Origin: Chara braunii
Taxonomy: Eukaryota; Streptophyta; Charophyceae; Charales; Characeae
Assembly (NCBI GenBank): GCA_003427395.1
Contig: BFEA01000244.1
Coordinates: 1,441,675 to 1,480,031, forward strand
Direction of reading: 5' to 3'
DNA: 38,357 nucleotides
The position numbers were made by a program, and so were the translations under genes. Shown here piece after piece: positions 21,481 through 31,259 of this stretch. Each line of letters opens with the position of its first letter. The first letter of the stretch is position 1. The notes below the pieces were generated by a model. The model did not search any database, had not been told where the DNA came from, and was given only the letters and a program-made list of their open reading frames with translations.

Positions 21481-22560
21481 AAAACTAAAAGACGAAAACT
21501 TCAAAATGCGAATAATCAAGTTGTACCATAGGTCTGACATTGATTCAACCTTGTATTTCTGTTGTATGAGTTACCAAACCTTCAGATCGATGGTCGCTAA
21601 GAAAAAGTTGGATCAAAATATGATAATGGTACTCGTTAAACGAGTAGGGGAATGTTCCTCGTCCTACCCTTTTTCTATTGAGAAACTTCTCGAGGAATAT
21701 AAGGACTTGCAAACTGAGCCAACGGGAATCATTGAGCGTGCTAGTAAGCACATGATCGAGATTATTCCTGGAAGCAAGATTCCCAAGGGTCCCATTTATC
21801 GTATGTCTTCTAGGGAACTTGAAGAACTTCGCAAACAAATGCAAAAATTTACAGATGAAGGATGAATTCGCCCTAGTTCATCTCCTTATGGTGCCCCAGT
21901 TTTATTCGTGCCAAAAAAGGAAGGTGAACTTAGATCGTGCATTGATTATCGTGGGCCGAATACCATAGCTGAAAATAGCTTGGAACCACTCTGGCTCATT
22001 GACGACCTATTGGACCAGTTGCAAGGATGCAGGTACTTCAATAAAATTGATCTCAAGTTAGGGTACCACGAGATCGAGGTGGCTCCTGAAGATCAACACA
22101 AGACAACTTTCCGAACCAGGTTTGGTCACTACGAATTCGTGGTTATGCCTTTCGGTTTGACTAATGCACCTGCCGACCTTTCAAAGGTCAATGAACGAAT
22201 TGTTTCATCAATGGTTGGATCAATTCGTAGTAATCTATCTCGACGATATTCTAATGTATAGTAAGACACTAGAAGATCACGAGAAACATCTACGAATGGT
22301 TTTCCAGAAATTGCGCGAGGGCAATTTCAAATTCAACCCGAAAAAGTATGAGTTTGTTAAGCCTAAAGTCTTGTACTTAGGGCATATAGTGAATGAAGAA
22401 GGACTAAGGCCCGAAAAAAAAAAGATTACGGCAATTCGAGATTGACCTCAACCTAAGACTATAACCGAGTTGAGATATTTTCTAGGACTTGCTAGTTATT
22501 ATAGGAAGTTCGTCCGAAACTTCTCTTTGATAACTGCTCCTATGAGAAGACTTCCGAAGA
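21481..22560 (+). pseudogene. reverse transcriptase of element B
   Basis: Reads from the connector (IEKLLEEYKDLQ near 21680) through GPIYRMSSRELEELR at about 21790, a TGA at 21863 (family Trp before IRPSSSPYG), CIDYRGPN near 21938, and [11 protein letters not shown] at about 22140-22172. A frameshift near 22190 precedes the intact catalytic box YLDD at 22236-22247. LGHIVNEEGL follows at about 22380. A TGA at 22443 replaces the expected Trp before PQP. Confidence 0.85.
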
Positions 22561-23060
22561 AGGAAAAACCTTAGTTGTGGGACAAAGATTGTGAGTCGTC
22601 GTTCAGGAAGCTGAAACATCTACTGACTCACTTACCCTGTCTTCAAAATTGTTGATCTTTTTCTCCCTTTCATTGTCATGGCTGACGCAAGTCAGTATGG
22701 GATTGGGGTTGTGCTACAACAGGGCGATGGTAAGGGATATAGACCTATTGAGTTTATGTCCAGGAGACTTCCGTAAGAGAAAGTGACAAACTCCACCTAC
22801 GAGAGATAATTGTATGCCTTAGTTGCTGCACTGGATACACCTAGAAGCACTACTTGTTAGGGAGACACTTCACTGTCTACTCAGATCATTCTACTCTGAA
22901 GTAGATCATGACTCAACCTAGACTCTCTGATAAGTTAGTAAGATGGTCCACTTTTATTGACACCTTTGACTTTGAATTGAGAACAATCAAAGGGAAGTCC
23001 AATCTGGTTGCGGATGGTTTGTTTAGTTATGCAGATTTCTTTGGAACTATTGTCTCCTAC
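22561..23060 (+). pseudogene. RNase H of element B
   Basis: MADASQYGIGVVLQQ (from 22678) marks the start of RNase H in a new frame, with the first catalytic Asp present in ADAS. Later blocks LVRWSTFIDTFDFELR (about 22940-22985) and the GKSN segment follow, in different frames and with several stops. Confidence 0.75.
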
Positions 23061-23094
23061 CTCGATATCGGGAATAAACTAAAATAATAAATTT

Positions 23095-23292
23095 GAAAGG
23101 GACATGAGAGTGATCCTAGTTGGAGTCCTATCATTGGGACCCTACGAAAGAACCTTGAACTATTCCCAAAATATCGAATGATTGATGGGTTACTCTTCTA
23201 CTTAGATAAAACCGAAGAAAGATTATGTATTCCTCACCAACAACAGATCAAAAGTCTGATAATTGGGGAATGCCATGATGTTGAGGGATACT
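23095..23292 (+). pseudogene. truncated integrase N-terminus of element B
   Basis: The pre-integrase segment (ERLCIPHQQQ, about 23218-23250) leads into the zinc-domain start, IIGECHDVEG, and then stops being homologous at 23292, where LTR sequence begins in mid-domain. The catalytic core, chromodomain and polypurine tract that should follow are absent. This is a deletion junction, not a normal 3' end. Confidence 0.7.
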
Positions 23293-23822
23293 TGCAGTAT
23301 GCCTCGTGGAATGTTTAAGGGCCTCGTCAAGCCATACGCAGACCCAGGCGGAAGGGGAAAAATGGCCCTACGTAGATTTAGGGCTTGAGCAGGTGACAGT
23401 TGACTAAAGTAAACTACCTGACACCCAACAATCAAAGTCAAAATGGACCCAACCCAGGCCGCCGGTCAGACGCACACAATTGTCTGTATGCAGGTACATA
23501 TACAACATCAGGACCAAGGGAAAGTCTGCAACTGTACACAATCCAGGCCCTCGGTTGTGGGTCAATCTGTACGACTGTGGGTGGGAGACCTGAGGCCAGA
23601 CAGCCTCGTTAAACACTACATAAGACTTGGTCTCCAGGAGGTCAACATTTAGTCTTGCTATGCTGCCTTGACACTAGCTTGACGCTGGTTGGACGCTGGC
23701 TCGACCCTGGCTGAACGTTGGCTTAAAGCTGGCTTGTTGCTGGCTGGACGCTGACACTGTGGACAATGACACGGGACTGTGGCAGCATGCTCACATTTTC
23801 TCTGCTAAGCATCAGCCTCCGC

Positions 23823-24041
23823 TGATGTGGCACATGCCACCTGTCTACATCGCTGATGTGGTGCATGCCGCCTGTCTACGTTGCTGATGTGGTGCATGCC
23901 ACCTGTCTACATTGTTGATGTCGCACATGCCACCAGTCTACGTTGTTGGTGTGGCGCATGCCACCTATCTACATTGTTGATGTGGCGCATGCCACTAGTC
24001 TTCATTGCTAACGTGGAACTGGTCACCCTGTCTACATGAGG
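23823..24041 (+). repeat. 31-bp tandem repeats in the 3' LTR of B
   Basis: Units start at 23823, 23854, 23885, 23916, 23947 and 23978, a constant 31-bp spacing, with a degenerate seventh at 24009. Consensus core: TGATGTGGCGCATGCCACC. Confidence 0.92.
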
Positions 24042-24175
24042 TGATTGGTTGTGACAAGGAGGGAGATCGGGATCTGTGGATGATTGAGGAACGAGATATT
24101 TACCTGAGGTTGATGTCGATATTTGGTCGATATTTGAGCACTGCTGATTGTTTTCATTGTCTGCACGAGAGAGTA

Positions 24176-24189
24176 GTGCCACGTGGCAC
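24176..24189 (+). promoter_or_regulatory. G-box palindrome in the 3' LTR of B
   Basis: GTGCCACGTGGCAC, identical to the copies in the 5' LTR and solo LTR. Confidence 0.55.
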
Positions 24190-24472
24190 TTCTATATGAT
24201 AAGGACTTGTTCAATCGTTACTAGATATTGTTGATGACGTGGAGGCGAGGGGAAGCCCGGAGAAGGAGTGGGTAATATTGGGATACTCTCTTGGTGGTCA
24301 TTGCTTATCTCTTCCACCCTTTGATTATCTATTCCCCCTCCACTCTCTTCGTCTATTGGTAACGAGACTTCGTATCATAGATCACTTTCATGTTTATTGG
24401 AGACTTTGTCCAGATCCGAGTTGTTTTGCATTTCGACATTTGACGAGTATCTTCTAGTCTGGGTTCATTGCA

Positions 24473-24813
24473 TATGGGTCTCTGCCGAGGAGTTCAACCT
24501 CGAACAAGATATCTCTCGCAAGCTCCTCCCGAAATGGATGGGGCCCTGCCCGATCGTGGCATCCGCTGGGGATGCACCCGAAGGACCTTCATTTGTCATT
24601 CAGGTGCCCGCCCACTTGCTCGTCTACCCGGTCTTTCATTGCTCCAGGTTGGCTCTTTTCACTCCAGTGGAACATGATGACTTTCCCAGGCGATGATCGC
24701 AAGACCCACCCTCTATGGACGGGTTTCAAGAGGTTGGCGACATCATCTCCTAGCGACGCTATGGCAACAGGCCGACCGAGTACTTAGTACATTTTTCGTA
24801 CTGCACCCATAAA
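24473..24813 (+). pseudogene. element A integrase C-terminus and first half of chromodomain
   Basis: Begins with the TATGG duplication and continues A's integrase exactly where it was cut at 17036 (VSAEEFNLEQDISRKLLP, then the GPCPIV fold and VYPVFHCSRL). A frameshift near 24690 leads into the chromodomain start (GFQEVGDII, a TAG at about 24750, then TEYLVHFSY). Solo LTR C interrupts it at 24813. The chromodomain would have directed integration to particular chromatin. Confidence 0.85.
24810..24813 (+). repeat. target-site duplication of solo LTR C (TAAA)
   Basis: TAAA at 24810-24813 is repeated at 25964-25967. Removing the LTR and one copy restores A's reading frame across the site. Four bases is one fewer than usual for the family. 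Confidence 0.7.
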
Positions 24814-25099
24814 TGTAATGAACCCAGACTGGAAGATACTCATCAGACATTGAAGTACAAGTATCATCGGATCTGCACAATGTCTCTAGTTAACGTAAAA
24901 GTGATATCTGATACAATATCTCGTTACCAATAGACGAAGAGAGTGGAGGGGGAATAGACAAAGGAGAGGGTGGAAGAGATAATTAGTGACCACACAAGAG
25001 TAGCCCAATCATTACCCACTCCTTCTCCGGGCTTTCCCTCGCCTCCACGTCATCAATCAATATACAATAACAAGTCTGATAAATCCTGATGACATAGAA

Positions 25100-25113
25100 G
25101 TGCCACGTGGCAC
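25100..25113. promoter_or_regulatory. G-box palindrome in solo LTR C
   Basis: GTGCCACGTGGCAC, the third identical copy. Confidence 0.55.
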
Positions 25114-25234
25114 TATCATCTCGTGGAGACGATGAAGACAATAGCAGTACCACGATATCGACGTCAACCTCAGGTGAGTACCAATTCCCAATCATCCACA
25201 GATCCCGATCTCCCTCCTTGTCGCAACCAGTCAC

Positions 25235-25430
25235 CTCATGTAGACAGTGTGGCTAGTGCCACTTCAGCAATAGAGACAGGTGGTTTGCGCCACATCAACA
25301 ATGTAGACAGGGGGCATGCGCCACATCAACAATGAAGACAGATGGCCTACGCCACATCAGCAATGTAGACAGGTGGCATGCGCTACATCAGCAATGAAGA
25401 CAGGTGGCACGCACCACATCAGCAGAGGCT
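25235..25430 (-). repeat. 31-bp tandem repeats in solo LTR C
   Basis: About five units with core GTGGC-rich palindromes, read on the minus strand. Same unit as in the B LTRs. Confidence 0.85.
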
Positions 25431-25963
25431 GGCGCTCAGCAGAGAAGGCGCCAGCATGCTGCACAGTCCCCTGTCGTCGTCCACAGTACCAGCGCACAGT
25501 CAGCGTCAAGCCAGTGTCCAGCCAGCGTCGATCCAGCATCAAGTCAGCGTCCAGCTAGAGTCAAGCCAATGTTGAGGAAGCATAGCAAGAGTGAATGTTG
25601 ACCTCCTGGAGACCAAGCCGTATGTAGTGTTTGACGAGGCTGTCTGGCCTCTTGTCTCCCACCCACAGTCGTACAGCTTGACTCACAGCCGAGGGCCTTG
25701 ATTGTGTATAGTTGCAGACTTCCCTTTGGTTCTGATGCTGTCTGGGTACCTGCATACAAACAAGTGTGTGCGTCTGACAAGAAGCCTGGGCTAGGTACAC
25801 TTTGACTTTGACTGTTGGGGGTCAGGCAGTTGACTTCGATCAACTGTCGCCCGCTCAGGCCCTGAATTTACTTAGGGTCTTTTCTCCCCTGTGGCCTGGG
25901 TCTGAGTGGGGCCTGGCGAGGCCCTTAGACATTCCACTAGGCATACTTCATGGGTTAATTGCA

Positions 25964-26138
25964 TAAAGTTGACCGTTGGTTGACCCGTGCAGAACTTCAA
26001 GCAACAACTCCCGATGTTCTCAAACGCTACGAATGCAAGTTGCACGGCAAGCCGGCATCGTCGGCTCCATGTCGCACTCATGTCCAGGTTCCACCTTCAG
26101 ATCGTCAGCTTCGCCCTCGACTTGGCTTGACTTCATAA
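25964..26138 (+). pseudogene. second half of element A chromodomain and pol C-terminus
   Basis: Begins with the duplicated TAAA and resumes the chromodomain (VDRWLTRAELQ, with the conserved Trp), then a hydrophilic tail ending at TAA 26136-26138. Read with 24473-24813 it makes one uninterrupted domain end. Confidence 0.85.
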
Positions 26139-26149
26139 GGAAGGGGGGG
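26137..26149 (+). other. polypurine tract of element A
   Basis: AAGGAAGGGGGGG directly precedes TGTTACATGC. A G-rich purine run abutting the 3' LTR primes plus-strand DNA synthesis in LTR retrotransposons. Confidence 0.85.
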
Positions 26150-27271
26150 TGTTACATGCTGCGCCTGTGCACGGGCCCCATTTGAGGGGCCCGACGGTTG
26201 CTGAGGGGCCCCCGGGCAGCGTGCCCATCGGACACGTGCCCTGGAGGCCCGCAGAAGCCTTCCAGGCCACAGGCACGATTTGAGGCAGCATGTATTTATT
26301 TATTTATTTACTTGCTGTCCTATTTTTGTCCGTTCAGATGTCGTTTCGGACCTGCAGCCCCCAAGGCGGTACCTTGGGCTGGGTACACTGGTAGTCAGGC
26401 TGCACCAGTCCAGGTACAGGGTCTGGACGTCCGGCGGGACCCAGACCCTGTAGGCCCATGTTTTGGGCAAACATTGAGGCCACGCAGGTAGGCACACGGT
26501 AGGCAGACCAGTCGGCCCAGCGCTATAGATAGCTGGGCCACGGCCAGACTGCACATAGTTCGAGTAGCTCACTTCTTGAGTGGCATGCTGCTTGTTAGGC
26601 GCTGCGCTGGAGGTTGGTAGTAGAGGCGTAGGAGGCAGAGGGGCGGAGGCCATACCTGCGGCGGCAGACTTACCTGGCGCCATGGCTGGGACTCCGCGCG
26701 CTACGTGCACAGGACGACAACAACACGGTGGTCAGTGCACGACAGCGGTTACCTGCAGGTGAGACAGCAAGGAGGACGACATCTTCTTCTCCTTCCTTGT
26801 CTCACCCTCCACCTTATCTCCCTCTTTCCTCCTTCTTCCTCCTCCTCCTCCTCCTCCTCCTCCTTTTTCTTCTTCTTCTCATTATTATTTTTCTTCTTCT
26901 TGACATAGAGAGAGAGAGGTTACAGGCAGAGGATAAAGACAGAGGTTACGATGGGCATAGCGCCCAGGATCTGATCCGACATTTTTTGAGGTAGACATTG
27001 ATGGGGCATTCGGCAAGGGATTATATTTGGACTTCGTATCGCAGTCTTGGTCTTCTCCCTCGCCTCCTTCTTCGTCTCGCCTCTCCCCCCATCGCCCATC
27101 CGTGGTGTCTTCCCCATGTGTGCACTCAAGGAGGGACCTTTCTTCTATGTATGCAGGTCCCTCCTCTCTCTCCCATGAGTGTGGTGTGTGATGGGATGTT
27201 GTGTCAGTCTAGTCAAGTCAGGACTTATCTCTGAGTCTTCCACTGCGCTACTTTGTGCCATTTTGTATGTA
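26150..27271 (+). repeat. 3' LTR of element A and adjoining DNA, right end undefined
   Basis: The LTR begins TGTTACATGC right after the polypurine tract. No 5' partner exists in the window to fix its end. It contains a GGGCCCC/GGGGCCC hairpin (26173-26192), a TATA-containing inverted repeat (26514-26539) and a CCT/CTT polypyrimidine run (about 26830-26905). The antisense 136-aa frame at 26300-26710 is not supported as a gene. Confidence 0.6.
26514..26539 (+). promoter_or_regulatory. candidate TATA box inside an inverted repeat of A's LTR
   Basis: GGCCCAGC (26514-26521) and GCTGGGCC (26532-26539) are perfect inverted repeats around GCTATAGATA. TATAGATA could be the LTR's TATA element. No transcription start is known. 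Confidence 0.3.
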
Positions 27272-27811
27272 TGTGATAACCTGTTCAAACATGGACTGAA
27301 ACACACGACTGATTTCTGAGTTTTGCCCCACAGACTGAATGCCTTGCTGAGTTTCCCGCCTGCTACTAAGTCTATGTGTGCACGCTTGCTGGACTGCATG
27401 TCTGTCTGAGTGCTGGTCGGCTTGAGTGTGTACGTGGTCGTGCCTGTCTGAGTACTGGTTGGCTTCAGTGTGTGTGTGGCCGTGCCTGTCTGAGTATTGG
27501 TTGGCTTGAGTGTGTGTGTGGCCCGCAAGGGCACTTGCTCGTTCATTGGGCCCTCAGGGCCGGTACTTACCTGTGGCCGTGACATTGAGGGATTGCACCA
27601 GGAAAAACACTCAAGTAACGGGTAGGCCGGTACCGCACCCCGAAGAGGTAGATGTGCGGGTACTGGAGGCCGAGCAGAAGAAGACAAAAGTGGCATTTTT
27701 AGAGGCCCAGTAGTTGTAGGTTAGGTCTAGGCGGATACCAGTCCAACCAGTCTGGGTCTAGGGCCTGTACGGGCAATATCAGAGTCTGCAATGATGTTTC
27801 CCTCCGAAAGG
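27272..27811 (+). repeat. LTR of element D's family, isolated copy
   Basis: From TGTGATAACC it follows the 3' LTR of D (37906 on) to GGAGGAGGTA, where the window ends for D, so it may extend past 27811. It has a 42-bp unit in three tandem copies (27403, 27445, 27487) that the other two LTRs have once. No polypurine tract precedes it and no gag follows, so it looks like a solo or fragmentary LTR. Confidence 0.75.
27403..27528 (+). repeat. 42-bp tandem triplication within the LTR
   Basis: Three copies of a 42-bp unit starting TGTCTGAGT at 27403, 27445 and 27487, each differing by a few bases. The other LTRs of this family have one copy. Confidence 0.92.
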
Positions 27812-29113
27812 GAGGAGGTAATGGTTGCTTGGAAGGCCGAGCGGCCTGGAAGTCACCGTCCGAAGAGGCACGCAGGCCGCTATATCTCCCAGTCGGGCGA
27901 AGAGCCCGACCGCTTTCTCGGTGTGCAAGTTTGGCGACACACTGGTTGGAGCACCGGTTGGAGCAGCGCTATCCAAGAGCAGCGCTGTTGGGGGAAGGAG
28001 AGGGACACGGAGGAGGAAGAAGGACGGGAAGGGGGAGGAGCACCACGGGTACTCACCTAGCTATGGTGGCAGCCATCTTCATCACCTTGGTGGGCGCTGC
28101 AGCAGGGAGTCCCCAACTGGGGAGAGCTACACCAAGAAGCTTCGAGGCAGGTTTGGGCATGGCGGCCTGAGCTAGAGCAGCCATAGCTGCTTTGGGTTGT
28201 CCTTTGGGCATTTGGGCAAGGCCTAGTAGTCCACCATAGCCCTGGCCTATGAGAGTGAAGAGTGGGAGAGGCGGCCATGGCTATGGTGGACCTCAAGTGA
28301 TACCTGCAGTAGAAGAGGAACTCGGACATTGATTCTGGATCAGCCATTCAACATTGTATTATTATTTCTTGTATGAATAAGAGAAGGGGGAGATAAGGAG
28401 GAGGAGATTGTTGGGCGAAGAAGAAGAGCCTTGTCATTTGACTGTGCTGGTGTACATCATCTTCTTCTTCTTTCTTACTTCTTCTTCTTCTTCTAATCCT
28501 CTCTCTCCTCTCGAGTTCATTCATTCTTTCTGCAATTGGATGACATTGTACTATCTGATGGATGTGTATCTCGAAATTGGCCAGGATCATAACATCCTTT
28601 TCATCACATTGCGGATCCTTGGCTCCATACACATTGTCCAACTGGGCATGCGTCAAATGCCAGAGATCTTATGGTCCATCATATGCCTACACATGGCATT
28701 CGTCCAAGAGGATTGCAATCAAACTATTTGAGGAATGGGGGGGGCAGGAGGAGATACCCCAATTCACTGGAACTTCAAGTTACCAGTTCATCACACCTCC
28801 ATCATGGTCCTGCTACATACCCCTTCCACTACAGTCCACGTAGTATTACTGCATTGCAAGAAGGGATATTATAAACCTGTATGGTATTGACTCTACTATT
28901 GAGTACAGTTAAGAAGTACAATTAAGAAGTACAATTAAGAGTTTGATACAGCATCTGGGGCAGGGGAGAGGAGCGATACTTGGCGAGTGAGAGAGCTTCA
29001 ACTGAGCACTCTTTCACAAAGTTTCCTTCTTGCATGTTGACTTCCAGGAGCTAGAGGTGATTTTGAATCCAGAGGCTGATGTCTCTTGTATGTCATGATG
29101 AGCAAGGCCTTAC
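27812..29113. other. region without identified genes
   Basis: Possibly the rest of the D-family LTR at first. A CTT-rich run lies at about 28460-28500 and an imperfect AATTAAGAAGTAC repeat near 28905-28940. The 102-aa minus frame at 28348-28656 contains low-complexity Arg/Lys/Glu and is not recognised. Since the dynein exon's donor points into this region, part of it may be intron. Confidence 0.45.
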
Positions 29114-29359
29114 CTGAACGACAAGCTCATTTTTCTGTTGTTCAAGATCCGGCCTCTCCTTGGCAACCACCACTCCTAACATCTGGTCTGAGAGACCTGG
29201 CATCGTGATCATGAAGTTCACTAGTGTAACCTTTACAGCAGTTTCTGGCAAGTAGTGTGGATTTCGCAACTTAGTTGTAATGTAGAACCTGAAATCAGAA
29301 TTATATTCAATTGCCGTGTCACCCAAACGGATGCACAGAATGCCCCCTGACCGGAATGT
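29114..29359 (-). CDS. dynein heavy chain, single internal exon (axonemal type)
   Basis: On the minus strand an exon of 246 bases (82 codons, phase 0 at both ends) has no stop. It is bounded by an acceptor (TTTCGACAG, AG at 29360-29361 in plus coordinates) and a donor (CAG then GTAAGG, plus-strand complement 29108-29113). It begins TFRSGGILCIRLGDTAIEY and includes DFRFYITTKLRNPHYLPE and VVVAKERPDLEQQKN, which I recognise as the conserved block of dynein heavy chains in the C-terminal half of the motor, around the AAA5 region. The wording resembles single-headed inner-arm axonemal chains of the DNAH1/3/7/12 group. The motor bends cilia and flagella. The next exon downstream should start with Gly-Ala-Glu-Asn-like residues, but I could not find it or the preceding exon here, so either the introns are very long or this is a captured fragment. 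The clean frame and good splice sites favour a real gene. Confidence 0.9.
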
Positions 29360-31259
29360 CTGTCGAAATGGCAGAATAAACCAACAAACAGCAGCCGATC
29401 AATTTTGATTATATTGAAATTTCAATGATAATTTGCTGTAAGCTGACATGCACATAAAGTAGGACACATGACATTTTGTGGACAATTTCTATTTCATAGA
29501 GAAGACCTGCCTTTAAGAGTACCTTCAGGCAGAATTACCACTTTAATTTACTGCACTAGAAACTAAACAACACGCCTTGCATTTCTGACCCATGACCTGG
29601 TGAAGTGTCCACAAGAACATTATAACAATCTACCCTGTTCCCCCCAAAATGTAGATTATTCCTCATGCCAACGGTGGACAGGAAGTCTCCCTCCCCACTG
29701 CCCACTCTCTCTCTACCAATTTCCACATGGAGGTACACAGATATGAGATGGGTGCAGGGATGCAATTCCATCCCTGATTTGGTGATGGACATGCTCACGG
29801 GATGCCTACTTGCTCTCCTCTGTGTCATTGTGAAGTTGTGAACCTAACAGTACCTGGCAACTGGCATGTGGGTGTACACCTGAGGCCACCTTGCTTAAAT
29901 AACCTAGAGTGAATGAAAAACACTGATGGAAAGTTGTGAACCATAATAGCCCCTTATGACTGCATGGGTAACAGAAAGAGAGAAGCAAGAGCACTGCCTG
30001 AAGGCAGATGGAATGACCCATATGAGTGTGAAGCACTGTGAACGATATAAAGAAAACCAAGTTGCAAAATCACACAGATGTCCAAGTAGTCGTGTACAAG
30101 CAGAGAGCACAATTGCACCGAGAATCCATCTAAATGGAGCAATACAATGAAGTAATGAGCCAATGTTCAAGCTCTAAGGCCACACCAACACAGTATCCAA
30201 AGTCGCTCCTTTCTGTCTGGCGCCCAGCGCCTAGCCTACTCTACTCGACTATCCTACCTGCAGCAGTGTTCACGCAACAGGCTCACTTCGACTCTCGAAG
30301 ACCAATGCACATGACACCATAGCCGACCTCTCTTCATGCACCAGGTACGTATCTAATCACCCTCATCAGACCTTGATAACCCACACACTCGCCTCCTTCC
30401 CTGAAGACCACCAGATCGCTCTCTTACCCCCTAGCACCCAGCAGCCCGGCTATGGCTGCCAGCGCACCGCTGCCCTGCAGCGCCCCACTTCACCTCTATG
30501 CGCCCTGCAAGCGCACTGGCCGCAACGCAGCACTTAATGCAGCAGCGCAGCAGCGTGACTGCATTGGCTGTGCAGGCCAGAATGCCTGGCCTGGGCTGCC
30601 TCACTTCCTATATGGAAGTGGCAGCCTCCTGGATGCTGCATGTGGCCTGGCTGGAAGCTTCCAGTAGCTCCCGGTTGGGCCTCTGTTCCTGTGCTCAGGC
30701 CTGAGACTACAGTTAAGGGCCTGGGCCCTTTACAGTTGGGCACAGCCTGAGTCTCCGGACTTGGGCCGTTTGCTGCATTTGCGAAGGAACCCGGGGTAGG
30801 TGCGTCGACAGTACTTCTTTTGCATAGGCTGGTGGCCACTTCATGATGTATCGGCCCGGCTTTGTGTGTATGTGCCCAGGCGCAGCTGCCAAGGCCTGGG
30901 CCAACTGTACGACGCAGCTTAGTGAGGCTCATGCGTCTACTCAACCAACTGGCCGGCTGCGACAGCCAGAATACCCATATATGAAAATGTCGAATCTTAG
31001 CCTCTGCTGAATATTCAGGCCCGCCTTCACTTAGGGCAGGCACTCGGCTTGCTGGGGGCCTCTGTATGTCTGAAAGGGGCCCCGTGAGGGCTCGTTCCTC
31101 GCACACAGACCACTTTCTGAGATTTCTGCAACTCCTAAGAAAATGATGTCTCTTTTATCTGTTGTCTGAGAATTCCATGTTTGAGTGTGTATCTACCACT
31201 TGCGTGTGTGTGTTGTCTGCCTGACTGAGTCCAAGTCTGGGTCCATGTCTTAACTCTAT
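29360..31259. other. probable intron or intergenic DNA, no gene recognised
   Basis: Mostly unique-looking sequence to 30170, then a GC-rich stretch (about 30400-31000) with long but unrecognised frames, the longest being 190 aa on the minus strand at 30534-31106. It lacks motifs and has Cys/His/Pro-rich composition suggestive of GC-rich noncoding DNA. If the dynein exon belongs to an intact gene, this is its upstream intron. Confidence 0.4.

Larger units (their letters stand above)
17037..24472 (+). mobile_element. Ty3/Gypsy element B, nested in A's integrase
   Basis: A 7.4-kb insertion bounded by two direct LTR copies (17037-18133 and 23293-24472) and a TATGG duplication. Inside are a tRNA-Met primer site, a long leader, gag with a CCHC knuckle, protease, RT and RNase H. 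The pol gene stops abruptly in the integrase zinc domain at 23292 and joins the 3' LTR, so the integrase core, chromodomain and polypurine tract are deleted. LTR copies differ from each other by many substitutions, so the insertion is not recent. Confidence 0.85.
23293..24472 (+). repeat. 3' LTR of element B (lacks its first bases)
   Basis: Matches the 5' LTR from TGCAGTATGCC onward and ends GGGTTCATTGCA at 24472, directly before the TATGG duplication. The first 11 bases of the LTR are missing because of the internal deletion. It has six full 31-bp repeat units where the 5' LTR has fewer. Confidence 0.85.
24814..25963 (-). repeat. solo LTR C, same family as element B, inverted
   Basis: Reading on the minus strand it starts TGCAATTAACCC and ends GGTTCATTACA, the termini expected for B's LTR, with the same internal array and G-box. 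No primer site, internal coding region or second LTR accompanies it, so it is a solo LTR left by LTR-LTR recombination. It carries the complete 5' end lost in both of B's LTRs. Confidence 0.88.
12130..26149 (+). mobile_element. Ty3/Gypsy element A (chromodomain type), host of two nested insertions
   Basis: A's coding DNA occupies 12130-17036, 24473-24813 and 25964-26138. The intervening pieces are element B and solo LTR C. Gene order is gag with a CCHC knuckle, protease, RT, RNase H, integrase and chromodomain, the order of Metaviridae-type plant chromoviruses. The three pieces read continuously across both insertions, which proves the nesting. All domains carry frameshifts and stops. The 3' LTR begins at 26150; no 5' LTR is visible. 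Frame changes are too many for any expression as a polyprotein. Confidence 0.85.

Noticed and set aside
27145-27696. 183-aa minus-strand ORF, with similar frames at 31155-31526 and 37856-38185
   Set aside because: These are antisense readings of the same LTR; the Thr-Leu-Lys-Pro repeats come from the 42-bp DNA repeat, and no start or frame is conserved in all copies.
30534-31106. 190-aa minus-strand ORF as a possible dynein or host exon
   Set aside because: It has no dynein motif and a composition typical of GC-rich noncoding DNA; no splice-bounded block is recognisable.
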